DNA of 10,369 nt from Conidiobolus incongruus B7586 (taxonomy: Eukaryota > Entomophthoromycota > Entomophthoromycetes > Entomophthorales > Conidiobolaceae): contig JNEM01016930.1 of assembly GCA_000697335.1 (NCBI GenBank), forward strand, positions 1-10,369. Reading direction: 5' to 3'. Below, one piece after another: positions 1 through 8,017 of the stretch (its first letter is position 1; every line of letters starts with the position of its first letter). The position numbers were made by a program, and so were the translations under genes. The notes beneath the pieces were generated by a model. The model saw nothing but the letters and a program-made list of their open reading frames with translations, was not told the origin of the DNA and searched no databases.

Positions 1-79
1 CATTTTAATATTATTCTTAATTTTATGATTTTTTTAAATTATTTAAATTAAATATAATTTTTTAAATTAATATCTTAAA

Positions 80-98
80 AGATGTGTATAAGAGACAG
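80..98 (+). other. Nextera/Tn5 mosaic-end adapter sequence (likely artefact)
   Basis: The 19 bases AGATGTGTATAAGAGACAG are identical to the Tn5 mosaic end used in transposase-based sequencing libraries. At 42% G+C the stretch also stands out sharply from its surroundings. A short direct repeat TCTTAA lies just before it (73-78) and directly after it (99-104), which could be an assembly overlap or a duplicated join. A chance 19-base match in DNA this AT-rich is very unlikely. The likely reading is untrimmed adapter or a chimeric join, so continuity of 1-79 with 99 onward should not be assumed. Confidence 0.95.
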
Positions 99-760
99 TC
101 TTAATAATATTATATTAAATATAATATTATTTAAAATTTGAAATTAGTAAATATAAGTATAATTTACCGAAATTATTTAATAATATTATCAAAATCCAAA
201 GATTTTACTATATATTATTATTATTATTAAATATATGACTATCAAGGTCATAAATATTCTTATTAAAAGGTATCATATAATAAGGATAATAGGTGATTTA
301 ATCTTTAGGAAATCTTTGTTATATAAAAAAACAAATTATTAAAATAAAATAAGTTTTTTTCTATCCTATAATTTGAATCTTTATTTATATTGCTTAAAAG
401 TTAATTTTAAATAAATCGAAGTTTAATATGGGTTTTAACTTTCATAAAACCTTTAGATCTATAATTAATTCAATTTTATAATATTTATAAACAATAAATC
501 TATCATAATAATAGGTAGTAAAAATAATATAATAAAAAACAAAATTTGAGTTAATTCTGATATATTAAATTTAATTTAATATTGAGTTTATTTAAAATAT
601 GATAATATTGAATATTGTAGTTAAAATCAAATATAAATAGATTATAATAATATAAAATATAATAATAAAAAGGTTTATTATAATTTTTACAAATTAAAAT
701 AATCAATAAAAATCCAAAGAGTAGTTAAATTTAAAAGACAAAGGAAAATCCATATTTATT

Positions 761-765
761 AGTTA
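761..765. repeat. Target-site duplication of the Gypsy element, left copy
   Basis: AGTTA directly precedes the left LTR and recurs at 8047-8051 directly after the right LTR. Five base pairs is the usual duplication length for Ty3/Gypsy integrases. The match was found after the LTR edges had been aligned, so it supports the element boundaries independently. Confidence 0.8.
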
Positions 766-1163
766 TGTAAATATAGTGGTAAATATCAATATAATGTAAA
801 GGAAGACTTAATATAAAAGTAATGTGATATAGAATGTAATATTATAATATGGCTATAGTGTGCAAATATAAACAAAGTTTAATTAAGTTTCAAATTGGGA
901 TGAGTCACTGATATATTAAGATTTATATTAGATAGTGCCAATATACTATAATATTAATAGGATATAGTTTCAATCTTAGAAATAGTGAAAAAGATAAGAA
1001 ATAATAAGAATTAAGAGAAAAAAAAAGAACTTAGTTTATTAAATAATTCAATATTATTTATATAATTAATTTAACTATAAAAGTATAAATTAATCATATA
1101 ATTTATAGTTAATTGAATTATTTGAAAATATATATAAAAATTTAAAAAATTAGTCTCTTAATA
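766..1163 (-). repeat. 3' LTR of the Gypsy element (left copy, uninterrupted)
   Basis: This 398-bp block aligns along its whole length with 6067-6435 plus 8018-8046. On the minus strand it starts at 1163 and ends at 766, with ends of the TG...CA type once transitions are allowed for. It serves as the empty-site reference for the Tc1 insertion in the other LTR. It holds a strong interrupted palindrome at 1041-1123. No promoter motif can be called securely in DNA this AT-rich. Confidence 0.9.
1041..1123. repeat. Interrupted palindrome inside the 3' LTR
   Basis: The right arm at 1102-1123 is the reverse complement of two blocks on the left, 1041-1052 and 1071-1081, which are separated by 18 bases. 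Part of that separator also pairs with the bases around 1087-1101, so the whole stretch can fold into a branched hairpin. The same structure is found in the other LTR at 6342-6424. On the element's sense strand it lies about 40-120 bases into the LTR. Confidence 0.65.
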
Positions 1164-1170
1164 TTCTCCT
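1164..1170 (-). promoter_or_regulatory. Candidate polypurine tract of the Gypsy element
   Basis: On the minus strand the bases AGGAGAA lie directly upstream of the 3' LTR. A short purine run at this place primes plus-strand DNA synthesis in LTR retrotransposons. Position and base content fit and support the LTR boundary at 1163, but the tract is short and the region is mutated. Confidence 0.5.
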
Positions 1171-1189
1171 AGTAAGTTTCTTAAAAAAA

Positions 1190-1335
1190 ACATACTCTTT
1201 AGATTTTTGTAAATAAATATAATAAGCTAAAATATTTTTAATATCTTCTAAGGGTTTTTATATAACTTCTTCTATAAGATAACTTATTTATTTAATATAA
1301 AAATAAAGGTTATTCCTAATAGATTTATATTTAAT
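1190..1335 (-). pseudogene. Chromodomain region at the C-terminus of Gypsy integrase
   Basis: The minus-strand translation resembles the chromodomain found after integrase in chromoviruses. A stretch reading LYFYIK corresponds to the YLVKWKGY part, followed by a segment ending in PLEDIKN that corresponds to the WEPxENLKN part and its closing helix. In working elements this domain binds methylated histone H3 and steers insertion toward heterochromatin. It lies between the integrase core and the 3' LTR, as expected for the clade. It is a fossil. Confidence 0.7.
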
Positions 1336-2700
1336 TATATAATTAATATAGTATTCTTCTTCTCTATCTTAATTAATAATTAAATTTAGTTTTAAAGCTT
1401 TTAATTAATTAAGAAAAATATTAAAATCTTTAAAATAAGGTTTGATTTTAGATATATGAAAAGTAAAGTTGATTTTTAAAGTTAAAAGTAATTCTAAGAT
1501 AATATTTTTAAAATTTAAATTAATAGATTAAATTTTATAAGAACTATAATATAATAACAAGTATTTGAGATTTAAGCTAAATTTAAGTAAAATAAGTTTA
1601 AAGGTAGATTATTCTAAGTATACAAACATATTAGTTTTATATTTAAGAAAATTCTTAAATAACTTTAAATATTATTTTTTATAATCTTTTAATTTTCTTC
1701 TAAGTTAAATTTAATAAGGGAGTTAATATATTGAATATTAGATTAAAATTCAACAACATTTAAAGGTAAGTTAATATAAAATTTTAAAACAGTTATTAAG
1801 TTAAGATATTTACTATAGTTGATGAAATAAAAACTAAAACCTATTGATTTATTAATAAAGATGTTGAATAAATATTAAAGTTGGTAGATATAGGTATCTT
1901 AATTTAATTAATTAGTGTTAATATAAGCTTTAATTATTTGCTTTAAGGTTTTAATAGTTTTTTCAACAAGTTTATTAGTTTAATGATAATTAGTAATAAA
2001 TATAGTTAAATTAATCTTAAAGGAAAAGGATAATAACTTTTAAAATTAAAAGTTGAATCATATATCTTTATTAAATTCAATAGTTTGTAGAATTTTATAG
2101 TGGGTAAAAATATTAGAGAATAATAATTATACAATACCTTTAACTATAGAAGTTTTAAAATAAAGAATAAAATAAACATATTTAGAGAATAAATTAATTA
2201 TAATTAATAAGTTATTATAATTAGTTGTTGATTTAAAAATTTTTATAAAGTTAAATAAAATTTATTATTAAATTTTATTAGGGACTTATAAAAGAATAAG
2301 TTTACTATATTTTAATTAGGTATTATATTTAATTCTTTAACATATATCATAGGTATTAATGTATTTCTAAATAAATTTAATTAAAGAAGGTTAGTAATAT
2401 CTTATTTTAATTCTCTTAACAGTTTTTAACTAGTTTTAATGTTTTTTAACAGGTAAATTATGACATTTATTAAAAATTACTTTTTAAATCTTAAGAATAT
2501 TAAAGAAATATTAACAATTATTTTAGTATAATAAGTTATCAATGATTTTAAATCTTTTAACATATTTTAATTAGTTTTCTAATATTTTAAAAAGTTCTTC
2601 TTTAATTAAAATAAAGAAATTATTATTTAGTAGTATTTCTTAAAGTAATTTAATAGATTTTTTATTTCCTTTATTAATAATTATTAAGTTAATATCTACT
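1336..2700 (-). pseudogene. Gypsy integrase region
   Basis: Minus-strand translation shows three parts of a Ty3/Gypsy integrase in the right order. At 2341-2399 is a segment like the YYWP...CDxC end of the HHCC zinc domain. At about 2150-2235 is the start of the catalytic core, with LLIII and SKYVYFI matching the family's LVVVDRLSKxxHFIP. At 1921-1995 is the TNYHQTN...LVEKTIKTLKQ stretch that matches the conserved YHPQTDGQxExxNRTLE region. The enzyme inserts the cDNA copy into the genome. The region is broken in many places. Its outer limits are approximate. Confidence 0.85.
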
Positions 2701-2819
2701 AGATTTTTATAATTAAGATAAAAAAATAGGTATGTAAAATTTCTTAACAAAATATCTATAATATAATTTTATTAACCTAAAAGATATTAGATAAAGAAAA
2801 GATAAGCTTAGATAATTTT

Positions 2820-3350
2820 AATTTATTTAACTTATTTTCTTTATAAATACTTTTGAGTATTTAAGTAAATAAATAATTTATAATTTATAAGTGTTAAGAA
2901 AATATTATAAAATAAGAAATATGAATGATTTTTGATTATTTCTACTAAAGCAAAGAGTATTTATTTATAAACTAGATATTTTAATTTAGCTAGCTTTATT
3001 TTTCTTAACTAAAATATAATAAGCTTTAAGATAATATTTGTAAAGTTAAACTCAACTTATTCTCTTTTATTTATTATTTTATCTAATAATTAAAAGGTAA
3101 AATATAAATTAAATTTAAATTAAGTTAATTATCTACTAAATACAAAGAAATTAAAGTTAATAAAAATAATAGTAAATAGTTTAAGATTAAAATAGATAAA
3201 GCAAAAAGCATTAGTAATATAGAAAATTAAAATATTCATATAAAAAATATATAATAGGGTTTATTGAAAAAGAGAGTTTTTTTAAGTGATTAATTAGAAA
3301 AGTTATAAGTTAAACAAAAAAATCAATGAAATTTTTAAAGTAATTTAATA
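2820..3350 (-). pseudogene. Gypsy RNase H region (approximate)
   Basis: Between the reverse transcriptase and integrase regions, the minus strand shows an ALVEIIKN-like segment at about 2900-2960 and a KENKLN-like segment near 2830-2850. They resemble the family's AIVEAFKxWRHYL and the part after TDHKNL. RNase H degrades the RNA strand during reverse transcription. The assignment rests as much on order within pol as on sequence, and the limits are rough. It is a fossil. Confidence 0.6.
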
Positions 3351-3399
3351 ATTTAAGTATAAACATAATTTAATCTTTATTTATAGATATAATAAAATC

Positions 3400-4090
3400 T
3401 TTTACATTATTAAGTTTAATTAAATTAATGTTAATTTTTTAAGAAGAAATAATATAACTATAAAAGGAGAATAAAAACATCATAAATATATTTTGATAGT
3501 TTTAAAGATAATTTATATTTTTGAATAATTTATAAGATTTAATTAGTATATTAGATATATTTTTCTTTAATTTTTGAATTAATTAAGATATTATAAAAAT
3601 AAGTAATAATAAAGTTATTAAAAATAAAATTAAAAAGAGAATTGATAAATTAAGTAAAAGTTATAAAGATATTATATAATTTAAAGTTTATAATAATAAA
3701 TTTATAATAGCTTAATAAAATATTAAAAATAATCAAAAGAATAGAATTTTCTTTAACTTTAATATTATAATAACTATTTCTAATATTTAATTTAATGAAT
3801 AAAATAGATTTAAGTAGTTTATCTTTAATATCATATAGGTTTAATAATAAAGTTTTATCTTTAATAGTTTTAGAGTTTAAAACATAATTATTAATATATA
3901 GTTTTTAACTATTATTAACCTTTTATATAAAAAGAATATGAGATTTTTATAATAAAGAAGAAAGTTTAATATACTTATTTTCAAGTAATTTTTAGATTTC
4001 TTTTTTTAAAGTTTGATATTATTTAAGAAATAAATGGTAAATAAGCTTTAAGTATAGTTATATACCTAAGATAAATTTAATTTTATGTTT
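3400..4090 (-). pseudogene. Gypsy reverse transcriptase region
   Basis: This is the clearest part of the element's pol. Minus-strand translation of 3771-4087 follows the start of the Ty3/Gypsy reverse transcriptase: an HKIKFI segment, a Pro-rich YxLxP-like stretch, a LLENKYIKLSSS-type segment, SHILF, and the KLNIR segment that corresponds to TKLDLRxAYH. The stretch at about 3660-3770 continues with the segment before the active site. The YxDD box region aligns to about 3585-3605, followed by SK-K-EEY and LSLKLSK motifs down to about 3480. The enzyme copies the element's RNA to DNA. The gene is broken in many places. Confidence 0.9.
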
Positions 4091-4900
4091 AATATTATGT
4101 TTAAGAAGTAATTTACTTATAAATTGAAAGATATTAACAAATCAAATTACTATATTATATCAAAACTGGTTATTAGTTATAACTTTATTAAAATTAATAG
4201 ATAAAGTATTAATAAATAAATAATAAATAAATATATATCATTATAAATTATTAAGGTTTTTAATTAGTTTTTTATATTAGTTTTTATTTATAATAATAAA
4301 ATTATTTAACACAATTATAAAGTTGGTATTAGGTAAAATATTTGGTAGTTTTATAATATGATAATATAAATTTTTTAAGATTAATTCTATTAATTTTTTT
4401 TAGAATATAAAAAAAATTTATAATTTTTTAAAATAATACTCATAGATAAAAAACTATAATATTTAAACTAATTTTAACCTAGTATAAAATCATAACTAAT
4501 ATTATTAACTAGGAATTTAATATATGAAAAGTAGTTAAGAAATAGTGATAAATATCTAAATATAGTGTTAAATGCTTGGTCTATTAAATTATTAATATAT
4601 TTAATTATTAAATTATTTTTTTTAAGTAGTTAAAAATAGTTTTATAACAATAAAAGAAATAATAATATAACTAAAACAACTAGAGTTAATTAAAACATTA
4701 ATAAATATATCTATAAAATATCTAGTTAAAATAAATAATAGTGATAATTAAAGGTAAAAATTATAAGGTAAATTAATTATTAGAATATTTTTAGTTTCTA
4801 GTGGTTTAATTAGTTAAATCTCTTTAATATATATAATTTAATTTATAAAATTATTAGTTTATTAAAACTTTTGTAGATTAAATTAAAATTTGCTAATTAA
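4091..4900 (-). other. Unassigned Gypsy internal stretch (protease expected here)
   Basis: In Ty3/Gypsy elements the aspartic protease lies between gag and reverse transcriptase, which corresponds to this stretch on the minus strand. I could not recognise the DSGA-type active-site segment or any other protease motif with confidence. Composition matches the rest of the element. The place in the order is the only support for calling it protease. Confidence 0.4.
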
Positions 4901-4989
4901 TTTTAAAAAAGGTAATTTTAAGATAAAATTAATATTATTTAAATTTGATTTATAGTTGTTAGATTAAAATTATTGAGAATTAAACAGAT

Positions 4990-5900
4990 ATTGTTTTTTA
5001 AGAAAATACTTATTAGCTTTATCATTAACCTATGTTTTTCAATAATAATAGTAACTTTTATTTACTTTTAAGTAAGTTTTAACTTTTTTATTAAAGGTTT
5101 TCTTATAAAGCTTTAAAATAGAAATATCTATTATTTGAGATTTAAGTAAATTAAAATAAATTTTAAAAGATTAATTTTTAGAATAAAAAGATTTAGTTAT
5201 AAAATAAAAGATATCATTAATTATAATTGTTATATTATAAATGTTAGAAAAAAACAAATTATTAAAATATTCCTTATTAATTAATTAAAGTTTTACTTAA
5301 AAGTTAGAACATTATAATAACTTATAAATATATTCTTTTTTAATGATATTTAATATGTTTAAACATATCTTATTAAATTTCTCAATTAATTACCTTATAG
5401 AAGTTTCTTGTTTAAGTTAAGAAAATTTCTCTTTTATTAATTAAATATAATTTTTTAGGTAATACCTTTTTTTAAAAGCTTTTTCTAGTTGTTTAAAGGT
5501 TTATATTCTTATAATAAGTTATCCCCCTAAAAACTCTTTAGGATTAAGTTTATAATAAGTTAATAATTAAGTATAAGTAGATTTTTCTAAAAAAATAGCT
5601 AATTTAAAGATATTCTTTAAATCCTTATCAAATATTAAATTAAGATAATTCTTTATATTTTTAAGATAGTTTTCAAGCTTATAAAAGTTTTTAAAACTAT
5701 CATAAATAGTTAGTTTATCTTTAAAGTTATTAAAAAGATAGTTTAATATATTAATTATTGTAAAATAACTAGTTTATTATATTTAAACTTTTTGAGTTAT
5801 ATTTTTCTTAACCAAAAGTTATTTAATATAAGTTTTTTAAAGGGTAATAAGCTTTTAAGAATTAAAGTTTTAGATTTACTTAATAATTAAGTTATTATCA
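4990..5900 (-). pseudogene. Gypsy gag-like region with zinc-knuckle-like segment
   Basis: Minus-strand translation of about 5340-5700 resembles the capsid part of Retrotrans_gag proteins: a segment with FLEKSTY, then FKQLEKAFKKRYY, then a KEKFSQLKQ-like helix and an IEKFNKI helix. This corresponds to the family's FxxALxxxFG...AxxKLxxLKQ...Y...F pattern. At about 5000-5060 a Tyr/Lys-rich segment lies where a CCHC zinc knuckle is expected and has similar spacing. Gag forms the particle that packages the element's RNA. The position after the 5' LTR fits. It is a fossil with many breaks. Confidence 0.65.
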
Positions 5901-6045
5901 TCATTAAAATAATACAAGGGTATATTTTTTTAAATAGCATTATATTATATAATATTAAATTAAATTAAAATAAATTATAAATAAGATTTAAAATAGTAAT
6001 AAATAAATTTGATATAAGTAATTATTAATTTCTAATAGGTTTTTA

Positions 6046-6063
6046 ATAGTTTTATTGCTACTA
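6046..6063 (-). promoter_or_regulatory. Possible primer-binding site (weak)
   Basis: Three bases inside the 5' LTR the minus strand reads TAGTAGCAATAAAACTAT. Primer-binding sites often start TGG a few bases from the LTR, and the start here resembles TGGTAGC, which would pair with a tRNA ending GCTACCA, as initiator tRNA-Met does. Only the first seven or eight bases can be reconciled, so this is a positional guess. Confidence 0.25.
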
Positions 6064-6341
6064 TTATATAAGTGTAATAGCAAATACTAATATAATATAG
6101 AGGAAAATTTAATATAAGAGTAATATGATATAAAATATAATATTATAACATAGTTATAATATGTAAATATAAACAAAGTTTCATTAAGCTTTGAATTAGG
6201 ATAAGTCACTAATATATTAAAATTTATATTAGGTAGTGTTAATATATTATAATAATGATAGGATATTATTTTAATCTTAGAAATAATGAAAATAATAAGA
6301 AATAGTAAGAATTAAGAAAAAAAAGAAAAACCTAGTTTATT

Positions 6342-6424
6342 AAATAATTCAATGCTATTTATATAATTAATTTAATTATAAAGGTATAAATTAATTATAT
6401 AATTTATAATTAATTAAATTATAT
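6342..6424. repeat. Interrupted palindrome inside the 5' LTR
   Basis: This is the counterpart of the palindrome at 1041-1123 in the other LTR, with the same arms and spacing. The right arm is at about 6403-6424. The Tc1 element inserted into the alternating TA tract just beyond it. Confidence 0.6.
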
Positions 6425-6433
6425 AAAAATATA

Positions 6434-6435
6434 TA
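6434..6435. repeat. TA target duplication of the Tc1 element, left copy
   Basis: Tc1/mariner elements insert at TA and duplicate it. Comparison with the uninterrupted LTR, where the matching 20-base stretch is at about 1125-1144, places TA here and at 8016-8017. The site lies in a TATATATA run, so the exact TA could shift by one or two repeats. Confidence 0.7.
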
Positions 6436-6450
6436 TATTAACCCACAAAA

Positions 6451-6464
6451 GTGAGTCATAAAAT
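6451..6464 (+). promoter_or_regulatory. Outer left direct repeat, probable transposase-binding site
   Basis: The box GTGAGTCATAAAAT lies 15 bases inside the left end. The same box recurs at 6626-6640, 7811-7825 and 7987-8000, differing chiefly at one C/T position and in the last A/T bases. In IR/DR Tc1 elements such boxes are where the N-terminal domain of the transposase binds. Confidence 0.75.
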
Positions 6465-6625
6465 AAAAATCACTTATATATTTACCTGTAACTTAAACAA
6501 TTCTTAACTAAATTAATTTAAATTAAAGTATATAATTAAAGTATATTACCTGATTATAATAGGTTATATTTAATTATATTTAATATATTATTGGTTAATA
6601 TATCAAATCTTAAATTTTAAATAGG

Positions 6626-6640
6626 GTGAGTTATAAATTT
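6626..6640 (+). promoter_or_regulatory. Inner left direct repeat, probable transposase-binding site
   Basis: GTGAGTTATAAATTT lies exactly 175 bases from the outer box and in the same orientation. Its partner on the other side is 7811-7825. Confidence 0.75.
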
Positions 6641-6769
6641 GCAGGTTTAAGAGTTAAAGGGGTATATAAAACAAAAATTACTTAAATATTTTTTTCTTTT
6701 ATTAAATTATATATATTTATACTAATATTATTATTGTAAATTATTATTTTAAATAATATTAGTATTAAA

Positions 6770-7785
6770 ATACCTAAATCCCTCTCTAAAAAGATTTACT
6801 TATATATTAATTAACTCTATAATGAAGGTAAATTAATTTATGAGATTATTGGAATTACTAGGGTTAGCTAGTCTACTATAGCTAAAGCTATTAAAAATTA
6901 TGGTAAGGATATATTTAAACTTAAACTTGGGTATATTAAGATTATAGATAAATATAATAAAAGGTATATTTATAGGTTGGTTAATACAGGTAAGTGTAAT
7001 ACTACTATAAAAATGTAATAAAAATTATAAGACTATATAAAAATATTAGTTAATATTAATACTATTATATATACTTTATGTTATATTAGATATCACTTAT
7101 ATTTCAAGAAAAAACACCCCCAACTAAAGAAGTCTTATTATAAAGTTAGGTGGGAGTTTAAATGTTACTACTAAAGCTAAACTAAAACTGATTAGAGTAA
7201 AGTTATTTAGGTTAATAAAACAATAATATACTTTAGTAAATCTAATAGAAAAGTTAAATGTTTTAGAAAAGACAAAGAATTACTTTGTAACCATTATGTT
7301 ATTTTAACCCAAAAATATAATAATAGGTTAATTATAGTTTAAGGATGTATGTTATCTTTTAGTATAAGGTATCTTTATAAAGTTAATAGGGGAATTAATA
7401 TTGAAATATACTAAAATATTCTAAACAATGAATTAAAAAAAACTATTGAATAATATAGGTTAAATAAATCAGATGTTATTTTCTAACAAGATAATACCTT
7501 TTGTTATACTGTTATTTCTACTACCAAATAGTTTAAAAATAATAAAATAACAGTTATAAAGTAGCTTTTTTAATCCCTTAACTTTAATCTAATTGAACAC
7601 TTTTGGGATCAGTTAAAAAAACAGTTAAAGTTTTCCCACCAGCAAAAAATTTAAATGAGCTTTAGGAATATGTTTAAGAAACTTAGAATAAAATTAATCT
7701 TTCTTAATATAAGAAGTTAGTTGACTCTATACCTTATAAACTTAAGGAAGTTAAGAAAGTAGAAGATAGATATACTAAGTTTTAA
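6770..7785 (+). pseudogene. Tc1-family DD34E transposase, broken by RIP-type stops
   Basis: About 338 codons, the usual length for Tc1 transposases, which cut the element out and paste it at TA. Reading from 6770, where ATA stands in for a probable ATG, an N-terminal helix-turn-helix is visible at 6821-6895 (NEGKLIYEI, then STIAKAIKNYG), followed by DKYNKRYIYRLVNTGK at about 6947. The catalytic core shows the first-Asp region at 7202-7225 (VI-VNKT, where the Asp codon now reads Asn), the second Asp at 7490-7492 in QDNTFCYT, and the Glu at 7595-7597 in NLIEHFWDQ. Exactly 34 residues separate them, which is the DD34E signature. One frame holds from 6770 to about 7645; a one-base shift in an A run there moves the last 45 or so codons to another frame, ending at TAA 7783-7785. 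About twenty in-frame stops, all TAA or TAG, lie mostly where Gln or Trp is expected. Confidence 0.92.
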
Positions 7786-7810
7786 TTTTCTTTCCATAAC
7801 CAAAATACAC

Positions 7811-7825
7811 AAATTTATAACTCAC
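7811..7825 (-). promoter_or_regulatory. Inner right direct repeat, probable transposase-binding site
   Basis: Reverse-complemented this reads GTGAGTTATAAATTT, identical to the inner left box. Its far edge lies 175 bases from that of the outer right box. Confidence 0.75.
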
Positions 7826-7986
7826 CTTAGGTAAAATTTAAACTTTAATATATTAACTAAAATTTAATATAATTAGATCAAATATTCTTAATTATAAATA
7901 AATAATATAAGTTTATTATATGTTCTAATTTAAATTAATTTGATTAAGAATTAATTGAGTTAATAATAATAATATATATAACTATA

Positions 7987-8000
7987 ATTTTATAACTCAC
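7987..8000 (-). promoter_or_regulatory. Outer right direct repeat, probable transposase-binding site
   Basis: Reverse-complemented this reads GTGAGTTATAAAAT, matching the outer left box except for one C/T difference. It sits 15 bases inside the right end, the same distance as on the left. Confidence 0.75.
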
Positions 8001-8015
8001 TTTTATAGGCTAATA

Positions 8016-8017
8016 TA
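8016..8017. repeat. TA target duplication of the Tc1 element, right copy
   Basis: TA directly follows the element's right end and pairs with 6434-6435. The interrupted LTR sequence continues from here. Confidence 0.7.

Larger units (their letters stand above)
1..765. other. AT-rich left flank, no gene recognised
   Basis: This stretch is almost entirely A and T, with short A/T runs and a small ATT repeat at about 214-228. I see no open frame with a recognisable protein motif on either strand, no tRNA-like fold and no clear terminal repeats. It keeps two CpG dinucleotides (about 168 and 417) and several CpA steps, unlike the element that follows. It may be old intergenic DNA or a repeat too decayed to recognise. 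The first 79 bases lie to the left of an adapter-like sequence and may not belong with the rest. Confidence 0.6.
6067..6435 (-). repeat. 5' LTR of the Gypsy element, main part
   Basis: This part aligns with bases 766-1134 or so of the left LTR. At its right edge the AT tract is interrupted by the Tc1 element, and the LTR resumes at 8018-8046. The two parts add up to 398 bp, the same as the intact left LTR. It contains the counterpart of the interrupted palindrome at 6342-6424, which ends only about 11 bases before the Tc1 insertion point. Confidence 0.9.
6436..6642 (+). repeat. Left long terminal inverted repeat of the Tc1 element
   Basis: About 207 bp pairs with 7809-8015. Similarity is very high at the outer and inner boxes (6436-6464 and 6626-6642) and moderate between them, where blocks such as the one around 6509-6530 still align. 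Similarity ends just after ATAAATTTG. Confidence 0.8.
6436..8015 (+). mobile_element. Tc1-family DNA transposon (DD34E), nested in the 5' LTR
   Basis: This 1580-bp element has terminal inverted repeats of about 207 bp each (6436-6642 and 7809-8015) and is flanked by TA. The outer ends read TATTAACCCACAAAAGTGAG on the left and, reverse-complemented, TATTAGCCTATAAAAGTGAG on the right. It encodes one transposase, read left to right. Removing it with one TA restores an LTR of 398 bp matching the other LTR, which confirms the ends. Each inverted repeat carries two direct repeats 175 bp apart, the IR/DR layout known from Tc3 and Sleeping Beauty-type elements. The transposase is broken by many stops, so this copy cannot move by itself. 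Confidence 0.92.
7809..8015 (-). repeat. Right long terminal inverted repeat of the Tc1 element
   Basis: This is the inverted partner of 6436-6642 and has the same length. It begins 23 bases after the transposase stop codon. The outer and inner boxes are nearly identical to those on the left, while the stretch between has drifted. Confidence 0.8.

Noticed and set aside
211-230. ATT repeat as a microsatellite of note
   Set aside because: Only about five units, expected by chance in DNA with this composition.
772-777. LTR start at 777 with TATAG as target duplication
   Set aside because: No matching copy on the right side. Starting at 766 gives a gap-free alignment with 6067, equal LTR lengths and a perfect AGTTA duplication.
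3465-3500. A YLDDV-like reading on the minus strand taken at first as the reverse transcriptase active site
   Set aside because: The neighbouring LSLKLSK segment shows that it corresponds to the later KLSKCxF part of the family; the YxDD region aligns at about 3585-3605 instead.
6622-7835. The inner GTGAGT boxes as ends of a second, smaller transposon nested in a larger one
   Set aside because: The outer and inner boxes have identical 175-base spacing on both sides and the sequence between them is itself an inverted repeat, so one element with IR/DR ends is simpler; no TA pair or separate element edge is needed.
6441-8010. Shorter Tc1 boundaries with TA at 6439-6440 and 8011-8012
   Set aside because: These leave extra bases in the LTR. 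The 6436-8015 boundaries restore an LTR identical in length to the intact copy.
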